The notes beneath the pieces are model-generated. The model had not been told where the DNA came from. It was given only the letters and a program-made list of their open reading frames with translations, and made no database searches. From the NCBI RefSeq assembly GCF_032062135.1, contig NC_092863.1:18757362-18821361 (forward strand): DNA of 64,000 nucleotides, written 5' to 3'. Position numbers and translations under genes: made by a program. Origin of the DNA: Pyxicephalus adspersus. Lineage: Eukaryota > Chordata > Amphibia > Anura > Pyxicephalidae. Position 1 is the stretch's first letter. Each line of letters begins with the position of its first letter. This document shows positions 48,066 through 62,280 of this stretch, one piece after another.

Positions 48066-48317
48066 TACCTTACAGGCCCAATACCAGAACAGTTGTCTGA
48101 GTGTTGGTTTATAAAGACTCACATGTAATCATTGCTGAAAGTAAGCAAAATGAAAGTGCTGCAGTCACTGTAAATCCAACTTTTCTTAGAGTGATATTAT
48201 TGAAGACAAAGTTATAGGCATCTTAAAAGACAACAAGTAATATAAGATCTGAAAAAGATTTATTGGATTCAACTACAATACTAATGTCAAATATGTTAGT
48301 TTTAACATAATACTAAC

Positions 48318-48446
48318 CGCATTTTCTTCCTCTAGAGGTTCCACTTCTCGGTGCTGTAGTTCACTCCGTATAATCTTTGCTTCCATTGCTTCATTTATTA
48401 AATGTCGCAAGATGGCTGCTCCTTTGGTTGTTTTTACAAATGGGTG
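48318..48446 (-). CDS. STK4: STK4 exon: end of kinase C-lobe and start of linker
   Basis: The 129-bp exon (43 codons, phase 0 at both ends) follows acceptor GTGATATAG and ends at a GTTAGT donor. It encodes HPFVKTTKGAAILRHLINEA, then an alpha-helical, charged stretch ending EEEN-A. HPFV after the previous exon's LLQ is the usual end of Ste20 kinase domains. Confidence 0.94.
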
Positions 48447-51372
48447 CTATATCACAGGAACATAAATATAGGATTTGTTTTTGATTATCTAGCTGTAATA
48501 TACAATGTACAATTCTATGAAGATTCCAAAGTAAGATAACATTATATGATTTCTATAAAATGATTACATTTACATTTTGTAACAGGTAAGTTATTTTGAA
48601 ATCTCCAATCCTTGAGCCATAACTTCATGCTTGGGACTATTCTTTGTGAGGTTTCCCTGTTGTGTTTGTGAACTACACCAAAACCTTTAAAAATATTTGA
48701 AAACTTATTTTTACATATTATGTTTACTTAACTTTGAGTCCCAACAAACAAACTTCCAATAAAATTTCAGTCTAGCACTAGGTCCACTATGTTGAGATAT
48801 AATCTTTTTATAATGTGACCATTCCCTAATATATTCAATGAGCTTACAGTTCATTACAAGATTCAATATTCATGAATAAAGGTAGCCTGGACACACATTA
48901 CACTTCTATTTATTTTGCATTTCTTATTTGTTTTATTTGGCAGAAAGAATGTTGGGTGTCTATGAATAATTTAGTAAAATATTTACAGTACACAATATTC
49001 CCAACATGTCATGCCCCAGATTTCTCAAAGTTACGTCTTTCTCCAGACACAAGTGAACCATTTAGAAAATGAGGATTCCTCTTGTTTATGGAGGGAAATC
49101 CTCACCCTGAGGAGGTTTAGAGGACTGAAATATCTCATTCTGATTTGTACATGAAATTAATTGAAAACATTACTTCACACTGCGTTTCATAATCCAAACA
49201 GCTGAAAGTGTAATACATGTGGGAAATTAAAGCTTAGCTGGAAAATGAAATATTTTTTTTTATAAAAAGCAGTTTACATATACTTGATAATGAGCTCCAG
49301 GAAATCAGCTAAATACATATGAGGGAGTTGTTTTACTTGCCAAAGGATATGTTTTTTTTTTTTTTGCCCATTCATTTTTTAAGACTCAACCCCATCAGAC
49401 AGAATGATGCTCTCAGAAAAGGGCAGAAAACCTTATTTAACTCTGTAGTTAGGTAGCAGGTCCTGTCTCACGCCAGCTTGTATTAGTAAAAGGAAATACA
49501 GCAAGCTGTAAATCTGCTTTCTCCTTCTAAAATAATGTGTTATTTTAAGTATAGTTGGCTCCTTGTTGGCTGCTTTTCCCTGTCCTAGATTGAGGATTGC
49601 TGTACAAAAAAACTTACTATTTCATGAATATATTGATCTGAATTAATGTGTGTATTTTAAATCAAATAAGAATTATAGTCATGTCTAATGATGCAGAACG
49701 TCAGGGTTTTAACATCTCAACATTGCATTTTTGTACGGTAGTGGGGTTCCTGCCAAGAGGCGAGAACTCTGAATAGGCAGCATGTCATACTGTTTCTTAT
49801 CTGCATCCTTCATCAACTCCTAATTCACACATTGCAGGAAGGTCAAGTAGACTTGTGTTTTCTCTGAGGGCTCCTTTACACCAGTATGTTTGTGTTAATG
49901 TATGCTGCATGTGTTATAAAGCATTTTATGTTGTCTGATTCAAGTTGCACCCAAAGCATGATAAAAATAATAAAGGACCTAGCCTGCTCTTGTAACAATA
50001 ATGATAATCAGCTTAACTTCATGAAATGCTTACCTCTGCAAGTGTCTGAAAATCTGCTCCCCTTTATGCAGTCTACTTGTCCATTACTGTTTCTGGCAAT
50101 AAATTATTCTAGTCAAGGTTTACTTCTATAATAGCAGTGGCACCAGTGGTGGAGGATTATTATTGTGTCCACTGACACTAATGCCGGAAATTATTATTGT
50201 GGTCATGTACACCAAATCTCCGAGCTTTTAATGAGGTCACTTATACCAATGCTGGTGATTATTATTGATTCAACTGACACCAATGCTCAGGTTTTTTAAT
50301 GATTTCACTGACATCAGTTTTAATGCAGTCACTGACACAAAGGCTTGTGGTTAATAATGTAGTTCCTAACACAATTACTAAGGGTTAATACTGAGTGCAT
50401 TGACACCAGAGGCAGGGGTTATTATTCTGGTTACCGGCACCAATGTTGGGGGGTTATTATTGAGTCCACTGACACTAATGCTGGTGTCCAGTGAAACCAA
50501 TACTTTAGTATTAATATAGTCATTGACACCAAAGATAACTCCAACTTTCTCTTAATTATGCACTACCCAATGATTACCCAATGATGTGCATTACATCCTA
50601 TTTATTTTGAAAGCACCTAAACATAAAAAACATGCTACTATTGTGAAACTCTCTGAAAGTTTCAAGGGGTGAACTTTTAATCTGATCACAACTGGTCTGG
50701 GTGAGAACAGTGGGAAAGGAGAAAACGCTTCAATCTGTAATAGCTTTTAGACTTTCTCCTTCTAAACAATACCTCTCACCTTAAGCATATTAGCTTGCCT
50801 GGAGATCGAGTATTGGTCTTTATTAAAGATACGATGTACAGTTTATTTGACAAATTTTAATGTAGCTATATACTGTAGTATGTCAGAAACATCCTCATAA
50901 CAACTTATAAATTTAATGGGAGGTATAATGCGATAGGTTCATGATCATGTTTGATAATTTTGAAAGACGCCACATAAAGTGACCTAAATAGCAAAATGAA
51001 CAAACATGGAATACAGAAGGTAGGACATTTTTTAACATCCAAACACAAGTTGTTATATAAAAAGTCTTCGTTGGCTCACATATTTTGCCTGGAAAATGCA
51101 GTAAAATTTATGACTATACATCTGGTGTAAAAGTGCCCCTAATAGGAGTACGGAATTCAAACCTTCCCCTATGGTAATTACAAAACTGAGCACATATAGT
51201 CCAGTGTTTACTGAGTTTGTGAACTGGTTGAACTGCTAGGGGATATCTCTGTGAACATTTTTAACCCCACTTACATTAGTTCCTACCATTGCTACTAGTG
51301 ATCTATAAGACTAAACTTCAGAGCTGTTTGTAATTCCTCCCCTAAAATAAAACTACAAAGATCTTTTTTTAC
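48447..51372 (-). other. STK4: STK4 intron
   Basis: The 2.9-kb intron contains a T-run at 49352-49365 and the decayed minisatellite at 50125. Nothing else was recognised. Confidence 0.85.
50125..50545 (+). repeat. Decayed minisatellite, about 43-bp unit, in STK4 intron
   Basis: Roughly nine diverged units share the order TTATTATTG, AGTCCACTGACACCAATGC and a G-rich GGTGGGG-like step. Clear examples are at 50235-50290 and 50440-50490. Confidence 0.8.
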
Positions 51373-51510
51373 CTGTAGAAGTTCAGTTGCACTGGCTCTT
51401 TGCTCCGGGTTCTTCACTAAACACTGGTTAATAAAATCTATGAAGTGCTTTGACCAAAGCTCTGGCTTTCGTAACGTTGGTGGTGGGTTTGATGGGATCA
51501 TGAACATTGC
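51373..51510 (-). CDS. STK4: STK4 exon: kinase C-lobe (AMFMIPSNPPP block)
   Basis: The 138-bp exon (46 codons, phase 0) lies between acceptor CTTTTTTAAAG and donor GTAAAA. It encodes AMFMIPSNPPPTLRKPELWS and continues to NPEQRASATELLQ, the conserved substrate-lobe helices of MST1/2 with the usual P-E-Q-R-A motif. The apparent N-terminal extension in the same frame is intron. Confidence 0.96.
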
Positions 51511-52315
51511 CTTTAAAAAAGATAAGAAGAATGGTTCTGAGTTAAAACAAGATGAGGTTTCAGTCTCAGCAACTGCGATGAATATAGCCATTCCTGCTTT
51601 ATAAACAGACCCCTAAGTATTATTTCTAATATAAGTCAAACATTTTTCAAATATAGGTTATTTAGCTAATAATAAAAGATGAACTTTATTCACAATATAA
51701 TGACAGGGTAAATAAAATAAAAAAAATAAAAATAGTAACACAAACTTTTTCAACACAGGCAGGTATTTTATGTACCAAGATTTTAAATGCGGGCTTGCTA
51801 ACCATATAGTAAGTTTCTTTTTGATGCGTTTCACTTTCTCAAAACCCTAAAATTTAAAATAGTTTGTCCGGCTTCAATGAAGGTAACATGATATATATAA
51901 AATCTCCTTTTTACATTACTACAATGTTGTTAACAAGTAATAAATAAAAGTGCCAGGTATTGTCAGACATTACCACCAACAAAATGTATGGATCCAAACC
52001 GCTTCCATAAATTTTAAAAATGATTAGAAGCTGGATGAATTCAAGTTATTACCAGTGATATGTCGAGAGCAAGAGTGTAAGAGATAAAAATGAAGATCAT
52101 CATGGTCCTGACCCCAGCCTGTGACTAGACAAAGAAGAAATGAGATATTGCTATTGAAATACTCTTCAATAGCATTATCTAGTACTATCTGGTTTTATTT
52201 TCTCTTGAACCTAGCACAGACAGGTCAATTCTTACTTCCTATTATATAGCGGTCTCATAAAATGATCATATCTGAAGTGAATCTAAAGCCTATAGTATCA
52301 TCTAATGTCCTAGTG

Positions 52316-52677
52316 CAGCGGTCGTCAACCGGTGATCCGTTAGAAGATTTTGGTGGTCCGAGGCTCTGGCAGGAGCACCCCCAAGTGGGGTCAGGAGAAG
52401 GACCCCACTCGGTGTATGATTGCTAGGCACGCGTCGGCCAGAGCCGAGGACCACGTCCCCTGTGCAAATCTCTGGCTCAGGCAAGTGGGCAGGCTGTGTT
52501 TCACGACACAACCCATCTACTCTCCCATCGCAGGCTCAGATCTGCGATGGCAGAGTGGGCGAGCTTATGGTGTTATGACTTCACTATGGGGAGCTTGCTC
52601 CCATTTGATTGACAACGGGCGCGTTCAGGAGCCGGTAATTTTAGTGGTCCGTGAACCGAAAAGGTTGGCGAACGCTG
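52316..52677. mobile_element. hAT MITE with perfect 8-bp target duplication
   Basis: The left end CAGCGGTCGTCAACC is inverted at the right as GGTTGGCGAACGCTG, and TCCTAGTG is repeated exactly outside both ends (52308-52315 and 52678-52685). The GC-rich interior shares CAAGTGGGGTCAGGAGAAGG and CACGACACAACCC motifs with the copies at 4696 and 47731. The 139-residue frame over it is not a gene. Confidence 0.94.
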
Positions 52678-53178
52678 TCCTAGTGTGTATACATGATCAA
52701 ACATACCTGATCAGGAGCTTCCATATGTTTTGTGGTCCAGATTCTCCTTGCTATCATTGTAAGGGTTGAATATAGTACATAAGCCTATTGTGTTTTGGGA
52801 CTTCCAACAGAACGGTTATCAATTGGAAAAAAACAATTAGGCCAGTCGGTCAATTACATAACTGACTCGCATCTATACTCGGCCTTTTCTTCTCACTCGG
52901 ATAGATTGTTCAGCCTCCCAGCCAAGCAATATAAAGAGAGAGCCCTATATTTGTACACATCTAGCTTATGTGCCTTGGAAAAGGAGTATTGCATTTTTAC
53001 TCAAGATTTTGATCCTATATGTTCCAAGTATTTTCAGGCAGAACATAGAATGTAAGGTGGCTAAGAATTTCCCAAAGTTCTAGACCACAGAGTATACAAA
53101 TATATTACACTGAAATAGGAGTCTTCAATGAGATATGAAATACATTTTGTAATGTAATGAGGAAAAATATACCCTTCC

Positions 53179-54271
53179 TTAACCTCCTGGGCGTTTACCC
53201 CGAGCCTGGTTCTGGGTAAGAAAACTTGCTACAATCGTTTACCTAGCTAAAAATATAAACAAGCGTTACAGTGCAATCCGATTGTCATACAAAATTGTCC
53301 CCGCAGCTCTTCCCGAGATGTCCGTCCCAGCGTGTGGAGATCGTCACTGCCCACGCTGTCTTCTCCCGGGGCGTGCAGTGATGATCTCCGGGGTTTCCCG
53401 GTGAGTTCACTGCAAGCGTCGGTGCGGGTGGGAGGCAGGCCGGGAAATTCAAAAAACTTTGTATTAAACTCAATACAAAAAAGCTGTAGTGAGTCCAATA
53501 CAAAGAAATCTTTAAATAATAATTTATATATAATTTTATTATATATATATATTATATAAGCTACTATACAGTTAAATTACATTATACACTATTTTTTTTT
53601 TTTATAATGTTTTATAAAAAAAATTTTATAAACTAAGTTTATTATTAAATTTATTAAATTTGGGACATATTTCGGTGAGGTATGCCTAAGAATTATAGCC
53701 TACAATCTAAAATAAATTTCCATGCAAAAAATGTAACGCTTTTTGCATGGAAGTATGGAAAGAATTAGAACTCCCGGCATTCGTGTACGCGTCCCTCTGC
53801 GATTCCTGATGATGTCCATGCATGCGCCCGTCGACGGGGGTCGTAGCAGGAAATTCATATATTTTGTATTGGATTCAATACAAAGTCCTGTATTCAATCC
53901 AATACAAAATATATTTATGTGGTTTTGTCTATAGGTATGTTACGTTGGACTCTGTTTTAAAATTTACCACACTAGGGAGGTGTTTTAGAAAAATATATTT
54001 CTATACAGTATACAGAATTATCGCATTTTCAGTATTTTTTATTTATTTATGCATTCTTGTTTAAGCTGATTTTTGTGTTTTTTTATTTATTTTATTTATT
54101 ATTATTTTTTTACATGATTTTGTTTCAAACTTTGTTATATTCAGGATATCTACTAGACCCTTGTTCGGACATATTTCTGTAAGTTACAGGTCTACAATTT
54201 AAAAAAAAATTTCATGAAAAAAATTGTACTGCTTTTGGTACACAAATCCAGACATCAGCCCAGGTGGTTAA
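53179..54271. mobile_element. piggyBac-like non-autonomous element with TTAA ends, internally duplicated
   Basis: The ends are TTAACCTCCTGGGCG on the left and, inverted on the right, CATCAGCCCAGGTGGTTAA; TTAA at both boundaries (53179-53182 and 54268-54271) is the target site of piggyBac transposons. No transposase frame is present. Two related blocks occur inside (about 53440-53750 and 53845-54250), each with GTATT-x-x-A-x-TCAATACAAA palindromes followed by a CATATTTCGGTGAG or CATATTTCTGTAAG block and a CTACAATTTAAA-like stretch. Two hairpins stand out: 53862-53909 (21-bp arms, one mismatch, 6-base loop) and 53720-53750 (CCATGCAAAAA with TTTTTGCATGG). Confidence 0.8.
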
Positions 54272-56624
54272 ACATAGCCAGTATCAAAAAACACATCTAC
54301 AGTTTGACCTCCTAATGCTGATATTTAATCTGTTAAATCCAAGCTTATTTTGGTGACTATAGATTTCCAGGCAGAGCTCCAAGAGCGGGAAGACACTGGA
54401 TGACTGTACAACATGGCCTATATTTAGATCTATTAACCAAGATCAATGTATGTTCTCTTAGACCTCAGATTTATTTAGACCTATGACTAGAGTATGACTA
54501 CACTGTAGGGTGGAAATAAACATTGAAAGTAAACTCAAGGGAACCTTAAGGATGTTTTGTACTAAGGAGGTCCACCAGCAGATTCCCGTGTTCATTTTTG
54601 TATACTTATCTAAAAAAAAGGTACAAAACGTTACCACCTAAAGTTACTTAAGGTGGCCACAAATTGATCAATGAATGTATGTAAATTGTCAAATTGAATA
54701 AATACTGCAAAAAAATTCTCCATTTTATTAATTTCATGAGCCTTTATTTGATATTTTGAAACGAATCAGCCATGGTGGAACACTTCTGATTTATTATTAA
54801 AAAAAAAACACGGTGTTAATGCTGGAGGAAGAATATATTTACAATATTATTTTTAATAGGCCATAACCATAGATCGTTGATAGATCGACTGATAGATCGT
54901 TATATTCAATTTATTCCAAGAGACATAACAGTATTGTGCATGCTGCATCCATAGATATTTTACCTGATTGTAGATCACACTTATCTAAACCAATCACTGT
55001 ATAAACAGCTCAGATTACAGTCCCAGGATATGTTGGGCATCCTGGCATCCCCCGGGGGTGTTGGGAGTGAATTAACTTCCACTTGCATGTGTGGAAGTTA
55101 CATCATCCCAGGCCCAGCCCAGCAACCCAGAAGAAAAGAAGATGGCAGCACCCATGACAGATTGGGGACAGGCAAGTGTATTTTAAAAATAGTGATCAGC
55201 CAGGTAAGGTTATTTTATTTCAGAAGGGACATTGCCTATTCAAACTGCAATAAAGGACCAGCCAGGTCACAATTTTTAAATTTTAGCCTTAGTTCTGCTT
55301 TAAATGATTTGCATTTGTTTTAATAGACTAAAGTGGTTAGTGTTGGAGAGTGAAACCTTACCTCCTTTTCCTAAAAATGCAACAGGAAGGAAAAGGATGA
55401 CCCTACAAGGTGAGAAAAAATTTCCAGCTGGTGGCACTATTAGAAGAATACCCCTCACCTTACAACTTACATATTTTGAATTTTCAATCACCATACTTAC
55501 AATGGTCCCACAGACAAAAAGAGAAGGTGAAACTCCCTATTCTATCAAAAAGGTTTTGGCTCTAAATGCAATTTAAATGTACAATGTACACTGACGTATT
55601 TTTTCCTTTGACTGCATGCAGAACAGTCACCAGCAAAGCACAGCCCATGCCATATGGAACTCTGGCATTTTATTACCCACATTGCAATTGTCACATTCGG
55701 AAATAAAAAGCTAAAAATGAAGATAGCTTACAGCTTCTCAAAACTGAATATACCGTGAAAGAAATTCTAATTAAAAGTGAAGCTAACTCCTTACATACAG
55801 TTAATTCGCTAATATTCTCCCAGTGGGTTCAAGCTGTCTGTGGCCTACAATAGTTGGTAATGGGATAAGTGTGTTTCAGCTGCATAGCAAAGGAATATGC
55901 GCTGGTAAATGTCCATCCAAAAGAACTAAAACTACATGAATACATGCCAATGAAGTCTATTGTTGCTCTTTAATATAACCCTGATAGTGACATTATGAAT
56001 TCTAATGAATTCTGAGTGGTGTTCACTTTTTACATTGTGGCCCTGTTTCTTCAGCATGTGAATTAATTTATGATAGCTACCCAAGAGCTATTTTTACCAC
56101 GTACAAGTAAATTATTTAAAGTTGAATAAACTGAAATCTTGTTACTTCCTTTTCTTTGATAGGCAGGTAGTTTTTCTAGAAGTGCAATCACTGATTTCCC
56201 AGCAGGTACACATTCATGCAGTCATAGGTGTCACTGCCAAAATCCCATAGTTAAAGGTTAGGTGTAATTAAAAACCCCTTTACAAGTTTTAAAGTGGATC
56301 TTTCACTGAGAGATACGTAAACTGCAAATTCTGACTTGATTCTAAACGTACAACTTGCTTGGTTGGTGTTCTGTAATCTCTATCAGAAGCCTGACAACAG
56401 AGGAGACAGAGCTCTGTCACCCTATAACAGGATATGTCTGAACAAAGACCTCCATGGCAGGATCACCAAGTATCATTTTACTGAAGGATAAAGAATATTT
56501 TAAAATATTGGCGTTTAATTTTAAAATTCCATAAACATTTTACAGAATATATAAGATTTTAGTGATTGTATTTACATATACTTTAGAAAAGAGGGCACTC
56601 CTTCTGACCTGAGAAAAACATAAC

Positions 56625-56885
56625 CTTATAAAAAGGTTTCCATCATGTAAGAGCTGTCCAAATGTGGAAAAATCTTCTACATTTTCCAGCTCAGTAGATT
56701 GTTCCAGAAAAAAAACTAATTAATAATGTAGAAATGGATACTGTAATACCATTGTAAAATGGCGATCCTTTTAGATTTAAGGAGGGATTTGTTTCCCTGT
56801 TGAAGAAAATTCAACCAAATTGATAACAAGGTTTTTTATACCATTCTCTGGATGTACTTTGGGTTTATCTGGACACTGCTGACAC
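56625..56885 (+). mobile_element. Decayed CR1/L2-like LINE 3' end
   Basis: TTAAGGAGGGATTTGTTTCC, CCCTGTTGAAG, TTTTTTATACCATTCTCTGG and TTGGGTTTATCTGG follow, with many changes, the order seen at 47150. Boundaries are approximate. Confidence 0.5.
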
Positions 56886-57175
56886 AGCAGACTAATTAGT
56901 TCATCTATCCTCCTATTGGAATGCTCCTGAGATTCTCTACCCAAGGAGTAGAAGTGTCTGATATTAAATCAAATTCAGTTTCTTACACCGCTTGCACTAA
57001 AAAAATACATTTTTTTGCTGCATTCAACCCCACAAAATGTGCTCTTATTCTCAGGCTTCTTTAGTCCAGGGGTAATTTTTTGTAACTCAGTAAAAGAAAA
57101 AATGATAGTCAGTTCTGATGGCTAACCTCCAGTATTATTTGCTGAACTTATCATCATCAAAGACAATGAGAGAAA

Positions 57176-57484
57176 GGCTGGGTACACACGTGCAATAATT
57201 GTCATTTGAAAGGATTTTTCATGATCTTTTCCAACGACAAACAACTGCATGATGCAGGAACGAGTGCTGTACAAACAGCGCCATTCTGTTCTATGGAGAG
57301 CGGAGGGGGAGAACCATGGAGCAGCACCCCGCTGCTCTCTCTCCCCTTCACTTCCTTTACAAACGTTCCCTGTCAATCATCTGTACATCCAGCAAGACGG
57401 TCGTTGGGACGATGCAAGATTCTCGTCCGATATAAGCCCTGAGCCGAATATTAAAAGAGAATCATTGCATGTGTGTATGTAGCC
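57176..57484 (+). mobile_element. MITE of the GTACACACG family, subfamily A, full length
   Basis: The left end GGCTGGGTACACACGTGC and the inverse right end GGCTACATACACACATGC form the terminal inverted repeats. Interior blocks are as in the other copies: TTTTCATGATCTTTTCC, GAACGAGTGCTGTACA, TTCTGTTCTATGGAG, CAGCACCCCGCTG and ATTCTCGTCCGATAT. Confidence 0.88.
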
Positions 57485-57734
57485 AAACATCTGTGATCCT
57501 AAATGGGACTGCTTTTTGAAGCAATAGTCCCCAGACATAGCACACAAGACTTGAATCACTTGGATTAGACTCATCGCCAGGTTCATCCTTCCAGTGATCT
57601 ATTGTCTAGGATCTGGAGCCTCAGGCCATCTTTGGAGCTTGTAGACTCCAATTATTAGTGGTCCCAACCGTCCGCCCCCCCCCCCCAACCTGCTTCAGGT
57701 CTTCACATACTTATCCTGTTCAAATTGCTTGCCT

Positions 57735-57776
57735 AGAAAAGGTCATAAAAGGTCATAAAAGGTCATAAAAAGTCAC
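57735..57776 (+). repeat. Short tandem repeat GGTCATAAAA
   Basis: Three perfect 10-bp units (57741-57770) are flanked by partial units. Confidence 0.9.
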
Positions 57777-60117
57777 CACAGGTTCAACAGGTAAATGCAC
57801 CAGGACAAGGACTGGTTCCTATCTTGCTAGGACAGGTTTCCAGCCCTGTCCCCGACCATCATTCCCTAGGGAGAAACACAATCTAGAAGATTTCAGAACA
57901 CTCCAAAATGAATCCCCTGCTACATATTGATAACAGAACTGCGCTTCCTTGCAGCTTTGTATCTCTCTGGAGGTCAGGTTTAAAAATGTAATATCTTCAT
58001 GTATCTTTGCACCACTAATTTGACAAAAATAAAATCTCAAGTCCTGGTGAATATATAAATGTTGTCACTGAAGATATTATTAACTACCCTGTGTTACTTA
58101 AACACAAAAAAAAAATATACTTACAACATTGTTACTGAAATCATACTGAAAATATTCACCGCTATGAAAAAAACACTTTTCTAGGAACTTTTAGATAAAA
58201 GTTATATAAAATATATGAAAAAGAACCTGAATATAACTGAGGGATTGAGCCAACAGCCTAAAAAAAGCAAAGTTTGTCTCTCTTGTATTTTTTTCAAATA
58301 GTCAACTATGGTGTGGTCAGAATATGAATTCACCTTTTTCTCCTTGTAAAAAAAAATGGTTTGGTCATCCAGAAATTGTTCCAATGTACAATCATTATTT
58401 AACAGATTTAACTCAGGTCAAAAAGCAGATCATCAGGCCACTGTGATTCACAATTTATTAAGCTAACTTAAAACTTTTATAAATTTTGTTGTACAATAAA
58501 GTGTCAATTCTTTAAACCAAATAACATCGGATCAATTTATGTACCCATTACCATTACCTTAAATTGCTTTATCAGTTTTTGTATGTGTTTGACAATGTGT
58601 TTGGTATATAACACTGTACAGAAGCACCTTTTGTCACATCCAGATGTATCGCTGGCTACACAGGTAGGTGCTGCCATCAAGTGGTTGCAATATGCTCCTA
58701 CAGAAAGACTACCTTGTACTTAACATGCCAAGCAGCACATAGTCACTGATTTGTACTCTGCTTATTGTGCATTCCAAATTTGATATTCCTAACCAAAATA
58801 GAAATCTGCAAATCTAAAAATAAACATTCACATAGCTACAATCATATTATAACACACTGGTAGAATTGTGCATAAAGTTCAAATCATGGGGTTTGGAAAA
58901 TACAGGCAATGATTTCTGTGACTTTTATCTTTACCTATACATTAAAGCAAAACCTTACAATGAATATCTCCTATTTGTTTGATAAATCTGTTGATATAAC
59001 AAACTGATAAATGAAAAAAAAAAAACCTATCAGTCCATCAGAGCTCCAAAATTTCCATGGACTCTGCTTTTAATCAGCCCTGCTCTTGCCTTGTAAACAA
59101 CAAAATACGTTCCCTATATTAAGCATATTCCTAACAGACCTCCAGTCCTAGAGTACTATGTCCAATTAGTGTGCATTGTTACTCTAGGAAAGGGTAAATG
59201 GATAGGAATATCAATAGTAATATTAGGAAATAAGATTGTAGAATATTGATCCATTTGCCTTTGGGGATCACAAAGAATTTAGTTAGACCAGGTATGAGGA
59301 TTTTTACATTCCTATGGATGAGTTTAGAGTTCTGGCGATACAATATTTGTATTTTATTTTGACACTTTTCATTTCAACCTGAGATAGCAGTGAATCTACT
59401 GATTAAGATTAAGCCAGTGGCACATACTATGTGACCAAATGTGACATTGTACATTGGTATTGTAATATCCTTGTATCACTTAGCACTTAAAGGACTTTAT
59501 TTGCAGTTTTGCCACAAAAATCAGCCATTCTCTCTATTTTCTTCTAAATTTGTAGTCTAAGGCTCGGCAACCTTGTTAACTCCAATTCACGTGGATTTTC
59601 ATTACTTTTCTTTACTAAGTGAATCTACTGAACTTGAGAGTAAATTCAACCTGGCTTTTGGCATGCTGACAATGTACATTGAGCTGTCAGTTAGACTTTC
59701 AGGTCTAGACATACTTCTACCAACATTGACCAATTTAGATGACACCCATATCACCTCTGATTGCTTTATGCTAGCTAGAATCACTGGTCCAGACACTGAT
59801 TTACGCTGAAAGGTAACAAGCAGGGTGCTGTAAATTTTAAACACACTTTAGCAGTTGATACAGAAACACAACACAGTTGTCATATACCACCATTCGGGGT
59901 CATAGCGAAACCTTCCAATGAGTGTTGACTAATTATATGTTGTGGTGCAGTACATGAAAATACTTGTTATGTCAAATGCTTTATTTATTAATGATAAAAT
60001 AAATACAAATAGCGGGGTTTTACTAACCTACATTACACTACTTGTTAAAGCATCTAGAGTCTGATAGACCAGCACAGAGTCTTGCCAGGAGGAACAAATG
60101 TCATTTTTAAATTCCTA

Positions 60118-62115
<1,998 letters not shown>

Positions 62116-62280
62116 TGTCAACTGACCAGCCACTCCAAAATCTGCCAGTTTAGCAATCCCCTCAGAACTTAGTAGTATGTTTCCGGCCTTAATGTCCCTG
62201 TGTATTTTTCGCATAAAATGAAGGTACTCTAATCCTTTTAGAGTTGACTGCAATATGGTCGCCATTTCATCTTCTTTCAA
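62116..62280 (-). CDS. STK4: STK4 exon: catalytic loop and DFG motif (first exon inside window)
   Basis: The 165-bp exon (55 codons, phase 0) follows acceptor TTCTTTTGCAG and encodes [20 protein letters not shown], then [20 protein letters not shown] with the catalytic HRD, and [11 protein letters not shown] with the magnesium-binding DFG, before donor GTAAGTG. The preceding residues (glycine loop, VAIK lysine) are on exons beyond 64000. Confidence 0.97.

Larger units (their letters stand above)
45330..48317 (-). other. STK4: STK4 intron
   Basis: The 3.0-kb intron carries the LINE 3' end at 47150, the hAT MITE at 47731 and a decayed repeat near 46430-46660. A 115-residue antisense frame (45539-45886) resembles nothing known to me. 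Confidence 0.85.

Noticed and set aside
52350..52769. 139-residue plus-strand ORF
   Set aside because: It runs through the hAT MITE at 52316 and its flank; the frame follows from GC-rich repeat content.
52795..53055. 86-residue ORF with a YKERALYLYTSSL-like sequence
   Set aside because: It looks somewhat protein-like but I could match it to nothing and saw no splice sites or second exon.
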